Of a DNA stretch of 64,000 nt, positions 34,184-45,023 are shown one piece after another. The notes beneath the pieces were generated by a model. The model ran no database searches, had not been told where the DNA came from, and was given only the letters and a program-made list of their open reading frames with translations. The position numbers and the translations under genes were made by a program. Within the stretch, counting starts at the first letter, position 1. Every line of letters begins with the position of its first letter. Location of the stretch: contig JALEKN010000062.1 of NCBI GenBank assembly GCA_022769125.1, forward strand, positions 29,870-93,869, written 5' to 3'. The DNA comes from Agathobacter sp. GTDB taxonomy: Bacteria > Bacillota > Clostridia > Lachnospirales > Lachnospiraceae.

Positions 34184-35788
34184 TTATCTTACAATCTTGC
34201 TGGCCGCTGAAATAAATCCACGAAACAGTGGGTGTGGGCGGTTCGGTCTGGACTTAAGCTCCGGGTGAGCCTGCGTTGCGATGAACCATGGGTGATCCGG
34301 ATTCTCGATCATCTCAACGATCCGTTTGTCCGGTGAGAGACCACAGAGCATGAGACCATTTTCGGTGAGAACACTTCTAAAGTCGTTGTTGACTTCATAG
34401 CGGTGGCGATGGCGCTCATGGATCTCGATGCTGCCGTACTCCTTATATGCCTGAGAGTTCTCATCGAGAACGCAAGGATAGGAGCCGAGACGGAGTGTGC
34501 CGCCGATATCCTCAATGCCGTTTTTGTCCGGAAGAAGTGCGATAACCGGATAGGTAGTGTTCGGGTCGATCTCGATACTGTTGGCATCAGAAAGTCCGCA
34601 CACATTGCGGGCAAATTCGATGATCGCGATCTGCATTCCAAGGCAGAGACCAAGATAAGGGATCTTGTGTTCCCGGGCATACTTAGCAGCGACAATCATA
34701 CCCTCGATACCCCGGCTTCCGAATCCGCCTGGAACAATGATTCCCTGCATCTGTCCGAGCAGGCTGTCTGCGGTTTCTTCGGTCAGATCTTCGGACTCAA
34801 TCCAGTTGATATCCACGGTCACATGCTCCGGAATGCCACCATGCTTTAGGGCTTCGACAACAGAGATGTATGCATCGTGCAGTGCGGTATATTTGCCAAC
34901 GAGCGCAATCTTTACTTCCTTGGTCGGATGGCGAAGATCTTCCACCATCTGCTTCCAATCGGTAAGATCCGGCTCCGGGCAAGGAAGATTTAAGCATTCA
35001 CATGCTACTTTGGCAAGGTTCTCCTTTTCCATTGCAAGCGGCGCTTCGTATAAGTATTCGACATCCAGATTCTGCAGAACATGGGAGCTTGGAACATTGC
35101 AGAAAAGTGCGATCTTGTCCTTGATGCCCTGATCCAGCTCATGTTCGGAGCGGCATACGATGATATCCGGCTGGATACCCATTCCTTGCAATTCCTTGAC
35201 GCTTGCCTGCGTCGGCTTCGTCTTGAGTTCACCGGATGCTTTTAAGTATGGGATCAATGTTACATGACACAGGATCGCATTCTCATGTCCGACTTCATGC
35301 TGGAACTGGCGGATTGCCTCTAAAAATGGCTGGCTTTCGATATCTCCGACGGTTCCGCCGACCTCGATGATGGCAACATGCATATCATCGGAGGTATAGT
35401 TGCGGTAGAAGCGGCTCTTGATCTCATTGGTAATGTGCGGGATGACCTGAACAGTGCCTCCGCCGTAATCGCCGCGGCGCTCTTTCTGTAAGACGGACCA
35501 ATAGATCTTACCGGTTGTCACGTTGGAATTCTGCGTCAGGCTCTCATCGATGAAACGCTCGTAATGTCCAAGATCAAGGTCAGTCTCAGCACCGTCGTCC
35601 GTGACAAACACCTCGCCGTGCTGGATCGGATTCATCGTACCCGGATCAATATTGATATATGGATCAAACTTCTGCATGGTTACTTTGTAGCCGCGTGCTT
35701 TGAGCAGACGGCCGAGAGAGGCTGCGGTAATTCCCTTTCCGAGTCCGGAAACAACACCTCCTGTTACAAAAACGTATTTCACTGACAT
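34184..35788 (-). CDS. pyrG: CTP synthase
   Basis: A 534-residue enzyme making CTP from UTP, ATP and glutamine. The N-terminal synthetase domain opens [26 protein letters not shown], with the P-loop and the [13 protein letters not shown] motif. The C-terminal class I glutaminase has the nucleophile Cys in [11 protein letters not shown] and the His/Glu pair in [10 protein letters not shown]. Length is normal. A leader terminator (35821-35861) lies between the promoter and AAGGAGGAAGCAG, indicating attenuation. The gene is monocistronic on the minus strand. Confidence 0.97.
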   Translation of the reverse strand: MSVKYVFVTGGVVSGLGKGITAASLGRLLKARGYKVTMQKFDPYINIDPGTMNPIQHGEVFVTDDGAETDLDLGHYERFIDESLTQNSNVTTGKIYWSVLQKERRGDYGGGTVQVIPHITNEIKSRFYRNYTSDDMHVAIIEVGGTVGDIESQPFLEAIRQFQHEVGHENAILCHVTLIPYLKASGELKTKPTQASVKELQGMGIQPDIIVCRSEHELDQGIKDKIALFCNVPSSHVLQNLDVEYLYEAPLAMEKENLAKVACECLNLPCPEPDLTDWKQMVEDLRHPTKEVKIALVGKYTALHDAYISVVEALKHGGIPEHVTVDINWIESEDLTEETADSLLGQMQGIIVPGGFGSRGIEGMIVAAKYAREHKIPYLGLCLGMQIAIIEFARNVCGLSDANSIEIDPNTTYPVIALLPDKNGIEDIGGTLRLGSYPCVLDENSQAYKEYGSIEIHERHRHRYEVNNDFRSVLTENGLMLCGLSPDKRIVEMIENPDHPWFIATQAHPELKSRPNRPHPLFRGFISAASKIVR

Positions 35789-35820
35789 AACTGCTTCCTC
35801 CTTATAAAATAAAAATAAGT

Positions 35821-35861
35821 AAAAAAGGGCAAAGATCCCCTTGTGGGGGCGCCTTTGCCCT
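35821..35861 (-). promoter_or_regulatory. pyrG leader terminator/attenuator
   Basis: Minus strand AGGGCAAAG (35853-35861) pairs with CTTTGCCCT (35826-35834), enclosing a C5/G4 inner stem, and is followed by TTTTTT. It lies 33 bases upstream of the pyrG start. Bacillus pyrG is controlled by a leader terminator that is disrupted when extra G residues are added to a GGGC transcript start under low CTP. Here GGGC and a CCCCC run are both present, but the mapped -10 does not put the start exactly on GGGC. Confidence 0.7.
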
Positions 35862-35883
35862 AAATTGACACTATATATAACAA

Positions 35884-35912
35884 ATTATACCACGTTCTTT
35901 ACTTGTGGTAAA
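35884..35912 (-). promoter_or_regulatory. promoter of pyrG
   Basis: Minus strand TTTACC (35907-35912), 17 bp spacer, TATAAT (35884-35889). The -35 lies inside the end of the DUF1846 gene. Confidence 0.7.
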
Positions 35913-37383
35913 GAGATTGATTCTGGTAAGTTGGCTCACAGGTCAGATTAATTCCGAGCTTGCGGAATGTATTGATATCAACCTGGGAGAGAATTACGCT
36001 GGAATGCACCTCAGAGCCCTTGAGATTCTGAAGCTGGTCGATTGCGCGCCTTGCCTGCTCATCGGTGGATGCACAGATAGAAAGTGCAATCAGTACTTCA
36101 TCCGTGTGAAGGCGTGGATTCTTGTTGCCAAGATGATTAACCTTCAATGTCTGGATTGGTCCGATGGTATCCGGTGAGATGAGCTGTACGCCATCCTCAA
36201 TGCCTGCCATTGCCTTTAATGCGTTCAAAAGCATTGCGGAAGATGCACCAAGCAATGCACTGGTCTTACCTGTAATGATGCGCCCATCCGGGAGCTCAAT
36301 TGCGGCTGCCGGCTCTCCGGTCATCTCTGCCTTGACATTGGCAGCAGTTACAACAGGACGATCAGCGATGGAAGTTCCGGCCTGCTTCATGAGAAGCTCG
36401 ATTTTGTAAATCTGATCATCGTCTGCAATTCCCTGACGCTTTTGGCAAAGCGTATTGTAATATCGGCGGATGATCTCCTGCTTGGATGCTTCGCGGGTTG
36501 CTTCATCATCAATGATGGCATAGCCTGCCATATTGACACCCATATCGGTTGGAGACTTGTAAGGGCATTCCCCCATGATCTTTTCAAACATTGCAGACAG
36601 AACCGGGAAGATCTCAACATCACGATTGTAATTGATTGTTGTCTCACCGTATGCTTCCAGATGGAATGGATCGATCATGTTGACATCGTTAAGATCTGCG
36701 GTAGCAGCCTCATATGCGAGGTTGACCGGATGCTTGAGCGGAAGGTTCCAGATCGGGAACGTCTCGTATTTTGCATATCCGGCTTTGATGCCGCGTTTGT
36801 ATTCATGGTAGAGCTGGGAAAGACAGGTAGCCATCTTGCCGCTTCCCGGTCCAGGCGCCGTGATAACCACAAGCGAGCGGGAGGTTTCAATGTATTCGTT
36901 CTTTCCGTATCCCTCATCACTTACGATGAATGGAATATTGGATGGATATCCCGGAATAGAATAGTGCCGGTACACTTTCATACCGAGAGATTCCAGCTTC
37001 TTCTGATAGGCAATCGCACTTGGCTGCCCGGCAAAACGTGTCATGCAGACACTGCCAACATACAGGCCATAGCTGCGGAATGCATCAATCAGGCGGAGAA
37101 CGTCGAGATCATAGGTAATACCCAGATCCGAGCGAACCTTGTTCTTTTCAATATCGGAAGCATTGATGACAATGACAATCTCAGCTTCGTCCTTAAGCTG
37201 GGAAAGCATGTTAATTTTCGAATCCGGCTTGAATCCCGGAAGAACACGTGAAGCATGATAATCATCAAACAGTTTGCCGCCGAATTCCAGATAGAGCTTA
37301 CCGCCGAATGCGGCAATACGCTCCTTGATTTTTTCTGATTGGAGCTTTAGATATTTATCATTATCAAATCCGATGCGAGACAT
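35899..37383 (-). CDS. DUF1846 family protein
   Basis: A 494-residue cytoplasmic protein of the DUF1846 family, function unknown. The N terminus [51 protein letters not shown] is diagnostic. A P-loop-like [20 protein letters not shown] lies near residue 178, so a nucleotide may be bound. The end [34 protein letters not shown] is also family-typical. Start is ATG 37383, matching the family N terminus; the frame extends eight codons to a TTG. It runs on the minus strand ahead of pyrG, which has its own promoter within this gene's last codons. Confidence 0.9.
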   Translation of the reverse strand: MSRIGFDNDKYLKLQSEKIKERIAAFGGKLYLEFGGKLFDDYHASRVLPGFKPDSKINMLSQLKDEAEIVIVINASDIEKNKVRSDLGITYDLDVLRLIDAFRSYGLYVGSVCMTRFAGQPSAIAYQKKLESLGMKVYRHYSIPGYPSNIPFIVSDEGYGKNEYIETSRSLVVITAPGPGSGKMATCLSQLYHEYKRGIKAGYAKYETFPIWNLPLKHPVNLAYEAATADLNDVNMIDPFHLEAYGETTINYNRDVEIFPVLSAMFEKIMGECPYKSPTDMGVNMAGYAIIDDEATREASKQEIIRRYYNTLCQKRQGIADDDQIYKIELLMKQAGTSIADRPVVTAANVKAEMTGEPAAAIELPDGRIITGKTSALLGASSAMLLNALKAMAGIEDGVQLISPDTIGPIQTLKVNHLGNKNPRLHTDEVLIALSICASTDEQARRAIDQLQNLKGSEVHSSVILSQVDINTFRKLGINLTCEPTYQNQSLYHK

Positions 37384-37545
37384 AAGTAATTTTTTTAACC
37401 TTTCCAAATCTCATACTTAAAAAAATAAAATACACTCACTATCATACAAAAAAGAAAAAAGAAAAGCAACAAAAAAATAACCAAAATTAAATAGGGCATT
37501 TTATAAAAAGTTTAGAAAACACAGCAAAAGTTCACGAACATTCTG

Positions 37546-37574
37546 TTGCTTTTGGAAGTCTTTTTACATATAAT
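37546..37574 (+). promoter_or_regulatory. promoter of ftsH
   Basis: TTGCTT (37546-37551), 17 bp spacer, TATAAT (37569-37574), ending 34 bases before the ftsH start. The gap 37408-37545 otherwise holds only A-rich sequence. Confidence 0.8.
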
Positions 37575-37608
37575 AAGGATATTGTACGAAAAGACAAATG
37601 GAGGACTT

Positions 37609-39732
37609 ATGGATAATCAAGGACCGAACAATTATAATAATAACCCATACAATAACGGAAACAACAATTCCGGTAACAATGGTGGCAATAACGGTAACAA
37701 TAATGGAGACAACGGAAAGCGGAACAATCACAATGGACAGATGATCATGAGCATGATCATGATCTCGCTGATTGCGCTTTTCATTGTATCGCTGTTTTCA
37801 AACCGGTTTTCGGAGATGAGCTCCAAGGAGACTACCTATACAGAGTTTCTTCAGCAGTTGGATGCACAGAATGTTAAAACGGTAGAATTTGGCAATTATG
37901 AGATCAACTATACGCTGGTAAAGGATACTGCGCGGTATGAGATTACCTATTATACCGGAGCAATCAACGATCCGGATCTGATCGCGCAGCTTAAGAATTC
38001 CACGACCTCAGCAGGACAGCCGGTTGAGATCCGCGCAACGGTGCCGGATAACACCTCGACCTGGATCATGAATATTTTGAGTTTTATCATTCCACTCATT
38101 TTCCTCTGGATATTGTTTGGATTTCTGATGAAACGCATGGGCGGCGGCGCTATGGGAATGGGCAAGTCCACTGCCAAAGTCTATACGGAAAAGACGACAG
38201 GTGTTACCTTTAAGGATGTAGCGGGACAGGATGAGGCGAAGGAATCCTTACAGGAGGTTGTAGATTTCCTTCACAATCCGAAGAAATACCGTGACATTGG
38301 AGCGAAGCTTCCAAAGGGCGCACTTCTTGTCGGACCTCCGGGAACCGGTAAGACGCTTCTTGCCAAGGCAGTAGCAGGAGAGGCACATGTACCGTTCTTA
38401 TCTCTTGCCGGATCTGACTTCGTTGAGATGTTCGTCGGTGTCGGAGCTTCCCGCGTGCGTGACCTTTTCAAGGATGCAGAGAAGATGGCTCCGTGTATCA
38501 TCTTTATTGATGAGATTGATGCAATCGGAAAGAGCCGTGACAGCCGTTTCGGCGGTGGCAATGATGAGCGTGAGCAGACGTTAAACCAGCTTCTGGCTGA
38601 GATGGACGGATTTGATTCCTCCAAGGGTATCCTTATGATCGCGGCAACGAACCGGCCGGAGGTACTAGACAAGGCATTGCTCCGTCCGGGGCGTTTTGAT
38701 CGACGGATCATTGTTGACAAGCCGGATCTGAAAGGCCGTCTGGAGACGCTTAAGGTGCATTCAAAGGACGTTCACATGGATGAGACCGTTGATCTGGACG
38801 CACTTGCACTTGCAACAGCCGGGCTTGTCGGATCAGATCTTGCCAATATGATCAATGAAGCTGCTATTATTGCCGTAAAGAACGGCAGACAGTTTGTAAA
38901 TCAGTCGGATCTGTTTGAAGCTTTTGAGCTTGTTGCAGTAGGCGGCAAGGAGAAAAAAGACCGTATCATGAGCGATAAAGAACGCAAGATCGTATCTTAC
39001 CATGAAGTCGGACATGCACTTGTTTCTGCTTTGCAGAAGAATAGTGAACCGGTTCAGAAGATCACAATCGTTCCGAGAACCATGGGCGCGCTTGGTTATA
39101 CGTTACAGACTCCGGAAGAGGAGAAGTATCTCCAGACAAAGGACGAACTGATTGCAAAGATCAATACCTACATGGCAGGACGGGCAGCTGAAGTGCTGGT
39201 ATTTCATTCTGCAACAAGCGGTGCTGCCAATGATATTGAGAATGCAACGAAGATCGCCCGAGCGATGGTTACGATGTACGGAATGTCTGACAAGTTTGGC
39301 ATGATGTGCCTGGCAACCGTAGAAAATCAGTATCTTGACGGAAGAGCCGGTCTGATCTGCGGCGAGGAGACCTCCGCAGAGATCGATAAGGAAGTTCTTT
39401 CCATTATCAATAAGGCATACGAAGATGCAACGAACATGCTGATCGAGAACCGTGCAATCCTTGACCGGATCGCAGAGTACCTCTACGAGAAGGAGACGAT
39501 CACCGGTAAGGAATTTATGAAGATGTACCGTGAGATGAAGGGCTTGCCGGATGAGGACGAGAAGCCGGAGGAAAGCAAGGTGCAGGAAGATACAAAGAAA
39601 GCACCGGAATCCGAGGCACAGCAGGCACCGGAGAATGAGGTTACATCAACGGCGCAGCCGGTATCTGACAATGCCGAAGCATCAGAGACAAGTGCAACGG
39701 AAGTCTCCGATGAAGATATTTTTGAAGAGTAG
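37609..39732 (+). CDS. ftsH: ATP-dependent zinc metalloprotease FtsH
   Basis: A 707-residue membrane-bound AAA+ protease that degrades damaged membrane and regulatory proteins. After an Asn/Gly-rich cytoplasmic tail (residues 1-44) come TM1 (about 45-62), an external domain and TM2 (about 152-170). The AAA domain has GPPGTGKT (about 243), [11 protein letters not shown] and the second-region-of-homology RPGRFDR. The zinc protease motif is HEVGH at 465. The tail is acidic and Pro/Glu-rich ([11 protein letters not shown] onward). Start ATG 37609 follows GGAGG; the frame is open upstream into the promoter. Asn-rich N terminus is unusual for FtsH. Confidence 0.96.
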   Translation: MDNQGPNNYNNNPYNNGNNNSGNNGGNNGNNNGDNGKRNNHNGQMIMSMIMISLIALFIVSLFSNRFSEMSSKETTYTEFLQQLDAQNVKTVEFGNYEINYTLVKDTARYEITYYTGAINDPDLIAQLKNSTTSAGQPVEIRATVPDNTSTWIMNILSFIIPLIFLWILFGFLMKRMGGGAMGMGKSTAKVYTEKTTGVTFKDVAGQDEAKESLQEVVDFLHNPKKYRDIGAKLPKGALLVGPPGTGKTLLAKAVAGEAHVPFLSLAGSDFVEMFVGVGASRVRDLFKDAEKMAPCIIFIDEIDAIGKSRDSRFGGGNDEREQTLNQLLAEMDGFDSSKGILMIAATNRPEVLDKALLRPGRFDRRIIVDKPDLKGRLETLKVHSKDVHMDETVDLDALALATAGLVGSDLANMINEAAIIAVKNGRQFVNQSDLFEAFELVAVGGKEKKDRIMSDKERKIVSYHEVGHALVSALQKNSEPVQKITIVPRTMGALGYTLQTPEEEKYLQTKDELIAKINTYMAGRAAEVLVFHSATSGAANDIENATKIARAMVTMYGMSDKFGMMCLATVENQYLDGRAGLICGEETSAEIDKEVLSIINKAYEDATNMLIENRAILDRIAEYLYEKETITGKEFMKMYREMKGLPDEDEKPEESKVQEDTKKAPESEAQQAPENEVTSTAQPVSDNAEASETSATEVSDEDIFEE

Positions 39733-39760
39733 TATTGAATAAGTAAGTTGTGGAGGCCCT

Positions 39761-41626
39761 ATGTTTGACCTGCAAGACGAATTAAGTAAACTCCCGGATC
39801 AACCGGGAGTTTATATTATGCATGACAAAAGTGACGCAATTATATATATAGGAAAGGCTGTCAGCCTGCGCAAGCGTGTACATCAGTATTTCCAGCCGAG
39901 CCATGATGAGGGGATCAAAAAGAAACAGATGGTGGAGCATATCGCGTGGTTTGAGTATGTGATCACGGACTCAGAGCTGGAAGCACTGATCTTAGAGTGT
40001 AATCTGATCAAGGAACACCGCCCGAAGTACAACACCATGCTGCGTGATGACAAGACATATCCGTATATCCGAGTCACGGTAAATGAGGCATATCCGCGCA
40101 TATTGTTTTCGCGCGAGCTGAAAAAAGACCGCTCCAAGTATTTCGGACCATACACTAGCGCAGGGGCAGTCAAGGATACGATCGAATTATTGAATAAAAT
40201 TTATCATTTGCGAACCTGCAACCGTAGGCTGCCGGAGGATACCGGAAAGGATCGCCCGTGCTTAAACTATCACATCCACCAGTGCGCAGCACCTTGTCAG
40301 GGCTATATCAGCCGCGAGGAATACCGCAAGCAGGTGGACGGGGCGTTGGAGTTCTTAAACGGCAACTATGCTCCGGTGATCCGGGACTTGACAACACGCA
40401 TGACGGAGGCTTCCGATGCGATGGAGTTTGAGAAAGCGATCGAGATCCGTGAACTGCTTAACAGTGTAAAACAGATTGCACAGAAACAGAAGATTACAAA
40501 CAGTGATGCGGAGGACCGGGATATTATTGCAATCGCTAACGATGATATTGATGCAGTTGTGTCCGTGTTCTTTGTAAGAAGCGGCAAGATCATAGGAAGA
40601 GATCATTTTCATGTGCGCGTCGGAACGGAGGAGGAAAAGTCAAAGATCCTTACCGATTTTGTGAAACAGTTCTATTCCGGAACACCATTCATTCCGCGCG
40701 AGATCATGCTGCAGGAATCGATCGACGACATGGAGGTCCTTGAAGAGTGGCTGAGCAGCAAGAGGGGACGCAAGGTAAATATCTGCATCCCACAGAAAGG
40801 GATGAAAGAGCGCCTGGTGGAGCTTGCCGCAAAGAATTCCGACATGATCCTAAGCCACGATAAGGAGAAGATCAAACGTGAAGAGAGCCGCACGATCGGC
40901 GCGGTAAAAGAGCTTGAGAGCATCTTAGGATTAAAGGGCTTGAACCGCATGGAGGCGTATGATATTTCCAACATCAACGGATTTGAGACAGTTGGTTCCA
41001 TGATCGTATTTGAGAAAGGAAAGGCTAAGCGCAGCGATTACCGCAAGTTCAAGCTGAAAACGATCACGGGACCAGATGACTATGCATCCATGCATGAGGT
41101 GCTGACACGGCGCTTCCAGCATGGCCTTAGGGAGCAGGAAGAACTGAAAGAACGCAATCTGCCGGAAAATACAGGCAGCTTTAACCGTTTTCCGGATATC
41201 ATACTGATGGATGGAGGCCGAGGTCAGGTCAATATCTGCCTTCAGGTACTGGAAGAGTTACATATCAATATTCCGGTATGTGGTATGGTAAAGGATGACA
41301 ATCATAATACCAGAGGTCTTTATTATAATAATGTTGAACTTCCAATTGACCGGCACAGTGAGGGATTTAAACTGATCACACGGATTCAGGATGAAGCGCA
41401 CCGGTTTGCGATCGAGTTCCACCGGTCGCTACGCTCCAAGTCGCAGGTACATTCTGTTCTGGATGATATTGAGGGAATCGGACCGGCAAGGCGTAAGGCA
41501 CTCATGCGCAGCTTTGCATCAATCGAGGACATCCGCAACGCTTCGGTGGAGGAGCTTGCAGCGGTAGATACCATGAATGCGCTTGCGGCGGAAGCGGTTT
41601 ATCAATTTTTTCACAAGCCGGATTGA
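39761..41626 (+). CDS. uvrC: excinuclease ABC subunit C
   Basis: A 621-residue nucleotide-excision repair nuclease. The GIY-YIG domain ([23 protein letters not shown], residues about 10-32) makes the 3' incision. The UVR/UvrB-binding motif ([18 protein letters not shown]) is at about 215. The RNase H-like domain ([22 protein letters not shown], then [10 protein letters not shown]) makes the 5' incision, and helix-hairpin-helix motifs ([13 protein letters not shown]) end the protein. GTGGAGG is the ribosome binding site, 28 bases after ftsH. A perfect 11 bp inverted repeat lies near the 5' end of the coding region. Confidence 0.96.
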   Translation: MFDLQDELSKLPDQPGVYIMHDKSDAIIYIGKAVSLRKRVHQYFQPSHDEGIKKKQMVEHIAWFEYVITDSELEALILECNLIKEHRPKYNTMLRDDKTYPYIRVTVNEAYPRILFSRELKKDRSKYFGPYTSAGAVKDTIELLNKIYHLRTCNRRLPEDTGKDRPCLNYHIHQCAAPCQGYISREEYRKQVDGALEFLNGNYAPVIRDLTTRMTEASDAMEFEKAIEIRELLNSVKQIAQKQKITNSDAEDRDIIAIANDDIDAVVSVFFVRSGKIIGRDHFHVRVGTEEEKSKILTDFVKQFYSGTPFIPREIMLQESIDDMEVLEEWLSSKRGRKVNICIPQKGMKERLVELAAKNSDMILSHDKEKIKREESRTIGAVKELESILGLKGLNRMEAYDISNINGFETVGSMIVFEKGKAKRSDYRKFKLKTITGPDDYASMHEVLTRRFQHGLREQEELKERNLPENTGSFNRFPDIILMDGGRGQVNICLQVLEELHINIPVCGMVKDDNHNTRGLYYNNVELPIDRHSEGFKLITRIQDEAHRFAIEFHRSLRSKSQVHSVLDDIEGIGPARRKALMRSFASIEDIRNASVEELAAVDTMNALAAEAVYQFFHKPD

Positions 41627-41650
41627 GTTTATTTGAATATCGAGTATAAT
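41623..41650 (+). promoter_or_regulatory. promoter of the hprK operon
   Basis: TTGAGT (41623-41628, overlapping the uvrC stop codon), 16 bp spacer, TATAAT (41645-41650). Confidence 0.7.
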
Positions 41651-41702
41651 ATGTGATAGAAGGCAGATTTTTTGCTGCCGGCCAAAAGATTGGGGGAACG
41701 CT

Positions 41703-42650
41703 ATGAGTACACCGGAAGTAAGTGTTGCAAAGATTGCAGAACTATTGGATTTAAAGAACTTTACATCGGATATCGACCTTAAGAAACACAAGATCCGAAG
41801 CAGTGATGTCAATCGTCCAGGAATGCAGATTGCAGGATATTTTGAGCATTTCGAGGAGTCGCGTGTTGAGATCATCGGCAATGTAGAGTATTACTACATT
41901 AAGAATATGAGCGAGCAGGACCGCCTGCAGCGCTACCAACAGTTCTTAACATATGATATTCCATGTATTATTTACTGCAGGGATCTTGAACCGGATGAGA
42001 TGATGCTGCGGATGGCAGATGAGAAGCAGATCCCGATCCTTGGGACAGGACGTCCGACTTCGGAGTTTACGGCGGAACTGATATATTGTCTGGGTGAGCA
42101 GCTTGCTCCTTGTATTACCATACACGGCGTACTTGTTGATGTATATGGAGAGGGACTTCTGATCACGGGCGAGAGTGGAATCGGAAAGAGCGAGGCTGCA
42201 TTGGAGCTTATCCGAAGAGGCCACAGACTCGTTACCGATGATGTTGTTGAGATCCGCAAAGTTAATGAACATACACTGATCGGAACCTCGCCGGAGATCA
42301 CAAGACATTTTATTGAGCTTCGAGGCATCGGAATCATTGATGTAAAGACACTGTATGGTGTTGAATGTGTAAAGGAGAAGCAGCAGATCGACCTGGTTAT
42401 CAAGCTGGAGGATTGGCGTAAGGAAGCAGAGTATGATCGTCTGGGATTGGAAGAGGAGTATATCGAGTACCTTGGCAACAAGGTAGTCTGTCATTCGCTG
42501 CCGATCCGCCCGGGACGTAATCTTGCGGTTATCTGTGAGGCGGCTGCGGTCAACCACAGACAGAAAAAAATGGGCTACAATGCGGCACAGGAACTGTATC
42601 GCAGGGTACAGGCAAATCTTGCAAAGGGCAATGAGGATGATGAGGCGTAG
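41703..42650 (+). CDS. hprK: HPr kinase/phosphorylase
   Basis: A 315-residue bifunctional enzyme that phosphorylates and dephosphorylates the regulatory serine of HPr, the sensor of Gram-positive carbon catabolite repression. The P-loop GESGIGKSEAALELI is at about 158, with the catalytic acid pair in RLVTDDVVEI and the family signature ELRGIGIIDVKTLYG. The N-terminal domain (1-130) is the usual helical/beta substrate domain. GGGGGAA precedes the ATG. It heads a run with aminopeptidase, murB, rapZ, whiA and an HPr-like gene that may encode one of its substrates. Confidence 0.96.
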   Translation: MSTPEVSVAKIAELLDLKNFTSDIDLKKHKIRSSDVNRPGMQIAGYFEHFEESRVEIIGNVEYYYIKNMSEQDRLQRYQQFLTYDIPCIIYCRDLEPDEMMLRMADEKQIPILGTGRPTSEFTAELIYCLGEQLAPCITIHGVLVDVYGEGLLITGESGIGKSEAALELIRRGHRLVTDDVVEIRKVNEHTLIGTSPEITRHFIELRGIGIIDVKTLYGVECVKEKQQIDLVIKLEDWRKEAEYDRLGLEEEYIEYLGNKVVCHSLPIRPGRNLAVICEAAAVNHRQKKMGYNAAQELYRRVQANLAKGNEDDEA

Positions 42651-42717
42651 TACGCGGTAATAAGAAGCGCGGCTACGGCACAATAATCTAATATATTACA
42701 GGAAACGGAGACTAAAA

Positions 42718-44109
42718 ATGGAAAGAAAAAATGCATGGGAAAAATACCCGGAAGGAAAAAAGAGAGACGAAGTTTTTGCTTTTGCGGAGGATTACCGCAA
42801 GTTTATTTCAAAATGCAAGACAGAACGTGAGTGTACCGCAGAACTTTATGCGCAGGCACTTGAGGCCGGGTTTGTAGATTTTGACAAGGCAGTAGAGGCA
42901 AAGAAAGCACTAAAGCCGGGAGCAAAGATCGTTGCCAACAATATGGGAAAGGGGCTTGCACTTTTTGTTATCGGAAAGCAGCCGCTTGAAGCCGGAATGA
43001 ACATCCTTGGTGCTCATATCGACTCCCCGCGTATGGATTTAAAGCAGGTTCCGCTCTATGAGGATACAGAGTTTGCAATGCTTGACACCCACTATTACGG
43101 TGGTATCAAGAAGTATCAGTGGGTAACACTTCCACTTGCATTCCATGGTGTAATCTGCAAGAAGGATGGAACAACAGTTACCGTTAATATCGGCGACAAG
43201 CCGGAAGACCCGGTATTTGGTGTGTCTGATCTTTTGATCCATCTGTCAGCAGACCAGATGGAGAAGAAGGGGGCAAAGGTCATCGAGGGTGAGAACTTAG
43301 ACCTTCTGATCGGAAGCATCCCGGCAGAGAAGAAAGAGGACGATGTGAAGGAACGCGTAAAGGCAAACATCCTTACGATTCTTGAGAAAACTTATGACAT
43401 AGAGGAGGAAGATTTCCTTTCAGCAGAAATCGAGGTTGTACCAGCAGGTGATGCGAGAGATTACGGCTTTGATCGCAGCATGATCATGGGATACGGACAT
43501 GATGACCGCGTATGCGCTTACCCATCTTACCGCGCAATGCTCGAGGTTAAGAAGCCGGAGTACACCAGCGTATGCCTTCTTGTAGATAAGGAAGAGATCG
43601 GTTCTGTCGGCGCAAGCGGAATGCAGTCCAGATTCTTTGAAAACTGTGTTGCAGAACTTGTTAACTTGACAGATGATTACAGCGAACTTAAGGTGAGAAG
43701 GGCACTTAAGAATTCTAAGGTGCTCTCATCCGATGTTTCAGCAGCATTCGATCCGAATTACCCATCTGTTATGGAGAAGAGAAACGCTGCATATTTTGGA
43801 AAGGGACTTGTATTCAACAAGTATACCGGATCAAGAGGAAAGTCCGGTTCCAATGATGCAAATGCGGAATATATCGCAAAGCTGCGCAATATTATGGATA
43901 AAAACGAGGTATCCTTCCAGACAGCAGAACTTGGAAAGGTAGACCAGGGCGGCGGCGGAACAATCGCATACATTTTGGCAAATTACGACATGAACGTAAT
44001 CGACAGTGGTGTTCCTGTACTCAACATGCATGCACCTTGGGAGATTATCAGTAAAGTCGATCTGTATGAAGCATTAAAGGGATATGTGGCATTCTTAAAG
44101 GAAGCATAA
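42718..44109 (+). CDS. M18 family aminopeptidase
   Basis: A 463-residue zinc metallopeptidase of the M18 (aspartyl aminopeptidase-like) family. Metal ligands are recognisable in GAHIDSPRMDLK (His and first Asp), DKEEIGSVGASGM (catalytic Glu and Glu ligand), DVSAAFDPNYP and the final His in LNMHAPWEIISK. It removes N-terminal acidic or other residues from peptides in the cytoplasm. Its stop overlaps the murB start by one base, so they are translationally coupled. Confidence 0.93.
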   Translation: MERKNAWEKYPEGKKRDEVFAFAEDYRKFISKCKTERECTAELYAQALEAGFVDFDKAVEAKKALKPGAKIVANNMGKGLALFVIGKQPLEAGMNILGAHIDSPRMDLKQVPLYEDTEFAMLDTHYYGGIKKYQWVTLPLAFHGVICKKDGTTVTVNIGDKPEDPVFGVSDLLIHLSADQMEKKGAKVIEGENLDLLIGSIPAEKKEDDVKERVKANILTILEKTYDIEEEDFLSAEIEVVPAGDARDYGFDRSMIMGYGHDDRVCAYPSYRAMLEVKKPEYTSVCLLVDKEEIGSVGASGMQSRFFENCVAELVNLTDDYSELKVRRALKNSKVLSSDVSAAFDPNYPSVMEKRNAAYFGKGLVFNKYTGSRGKSGSNDANAEYIAKLRNIMDKNEVSFQTAELGKVDQGGGGTIAYILANYDMNVIDSGVPVLNMHAPWEIISKVDLYEALKGYVAFLKEA

Positions 44110-45023
44110 TGAATCAATTATTTTATCAGGAATTACTGCAGAGCATTCCAAATCTTCAGATTTTTGTGAATGAACCGATGAAAAAGCATACGACATTCCG
44201 GATCGGAGGAGAGGCAGATTATCTGATTACACCGGACAAAGAGCAGCTGCCGGTTGTACTGCAGCTGGCAAAGAAGCATGATGTTCCGGTTACCGTGATT
44301 GGTAATGGGAGCAATCTGCTTGTCAGTGACCGTGGTGTGCGGGGCGTAGTGTTAGAAATCTCAAAATGCATGTCTGAAGTGACTGTAGATGGCAATTATA
44401 TTGAGGCACAGGCAGGAGCTTTGCTTTCCAAAGTGGCTGCCGCCGCTGCGGAACATGGTCTGTCAGGGCTTGAATTCGCAGCCGGAATTCCGGGAAGTAT
44501 CGGGGGAGCGGTCGTGATGAATGCGGGAGCCTATGGCGGAGAGCTGAAGGATGTATTGGTTTCGGTAAGTGTTCTGACACCAGAGGGCTGCCTCCTTACA
44601 ATCCCGGTAGAAGATATGGAACTGTCATATCGTCATAGCTGTGTTCCGGAAAAAAGGTATATTGTTCTTGCTGCGCGCATCGCACTCCATCCGGCGGCAA
44701 AAGAGGAGATACGTGCAAAGATGGCGGAGCTTAGAGAGAAGAGAGTTGAAAAGCAGCCGCTCGGGTTTGCAAGTGCCGGCAGTACCTTCAAGCGGCCGGA
44801 GGGATATTTTGCGGGAAAACTCATTATGGATGCAGGACTTCGAGGGTACCGAATCGGGGATGCACAGGTATCCGAAAAACACTGTGGTTTTGTTATAAAC
44901 CGGGGAAATGCGACGGCAACAGAGGTCATGCAGCTGGTCCGTGACGTGCAGCAAAGAGTACGGGAACAGTTTCAGGTTGAACTCGAACCGGAGATTAAAC
45001 AGATAGGAGAGTGGGAGTTATGA
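44109..45023 (+). CDS. murB: UDP-N-acetylenolpyruvoylglucosamine reductase
   Basis: A 304-residue FAD enzyme of peptidoglycan synthesis that reduces UDP-GlcNAc-enolpyruvate to UDP-MurNAc with NADPH. The FAD-binding segment is GNGSNLLVSD and LEFAAGIPGSIGGAVVMNAGAYGGE. The catalytic Ser lies in AGSTFKRPEGYFAGKLI, and the final conserved region is HCGFVINRGNATATEV. It lacks the extra loop of E. coli MurB, so it is type II, as in Gram-positives. The stop overlaps the rapZ start (ATGA). Confidence 0.96.
   Translation: MNQLFYQELLQSIPNLQIFVNEPMKKHTTFRIGGEADYLITPDKEQLPVVLQLAKKHDVPVTVIGNGSNLLVSDRGVRGVVLEISKCMSEVTVDGNYIEAQAGALLSKVAAAAAEHGLSGLEFAAGIPGSIGGAVVMNAGAYGGELKDVLVSVSVLTPEGCLLTIPVEDMELSYRHSCVPEKRYIVLAARIALHPAAKEEIRAKMAELREKRVEKQPLGFASAGSTFKRPEGYFAGKLIMDAGLRGYRIGDAQVSEKHCGFVINRGNATATEVMQLVRDVQQRVREQFQVELEPEIKQIGEWEL

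Noticed and set aside
37615..37740. Asn-codon repeats of ftsH as a CRISPR-like or microsatellite array
   Set aside because: There are no spacers or regular unit; it is coding low complexity.
39788..39830. uvrC inverted repeat as a transcription terminator
   Set aside because: No U run follows the stem, and it lies inside a gene motif; kept only as an RNA-structure observation.
41946..42683. A 245-codon open frame on the minus strand opposite hprK
   Set aside because: It is antisense to a certain gene with all catalytic motifs, has no ribosome binding site and its protein is low quality (Cys/Leu-rich without domains).
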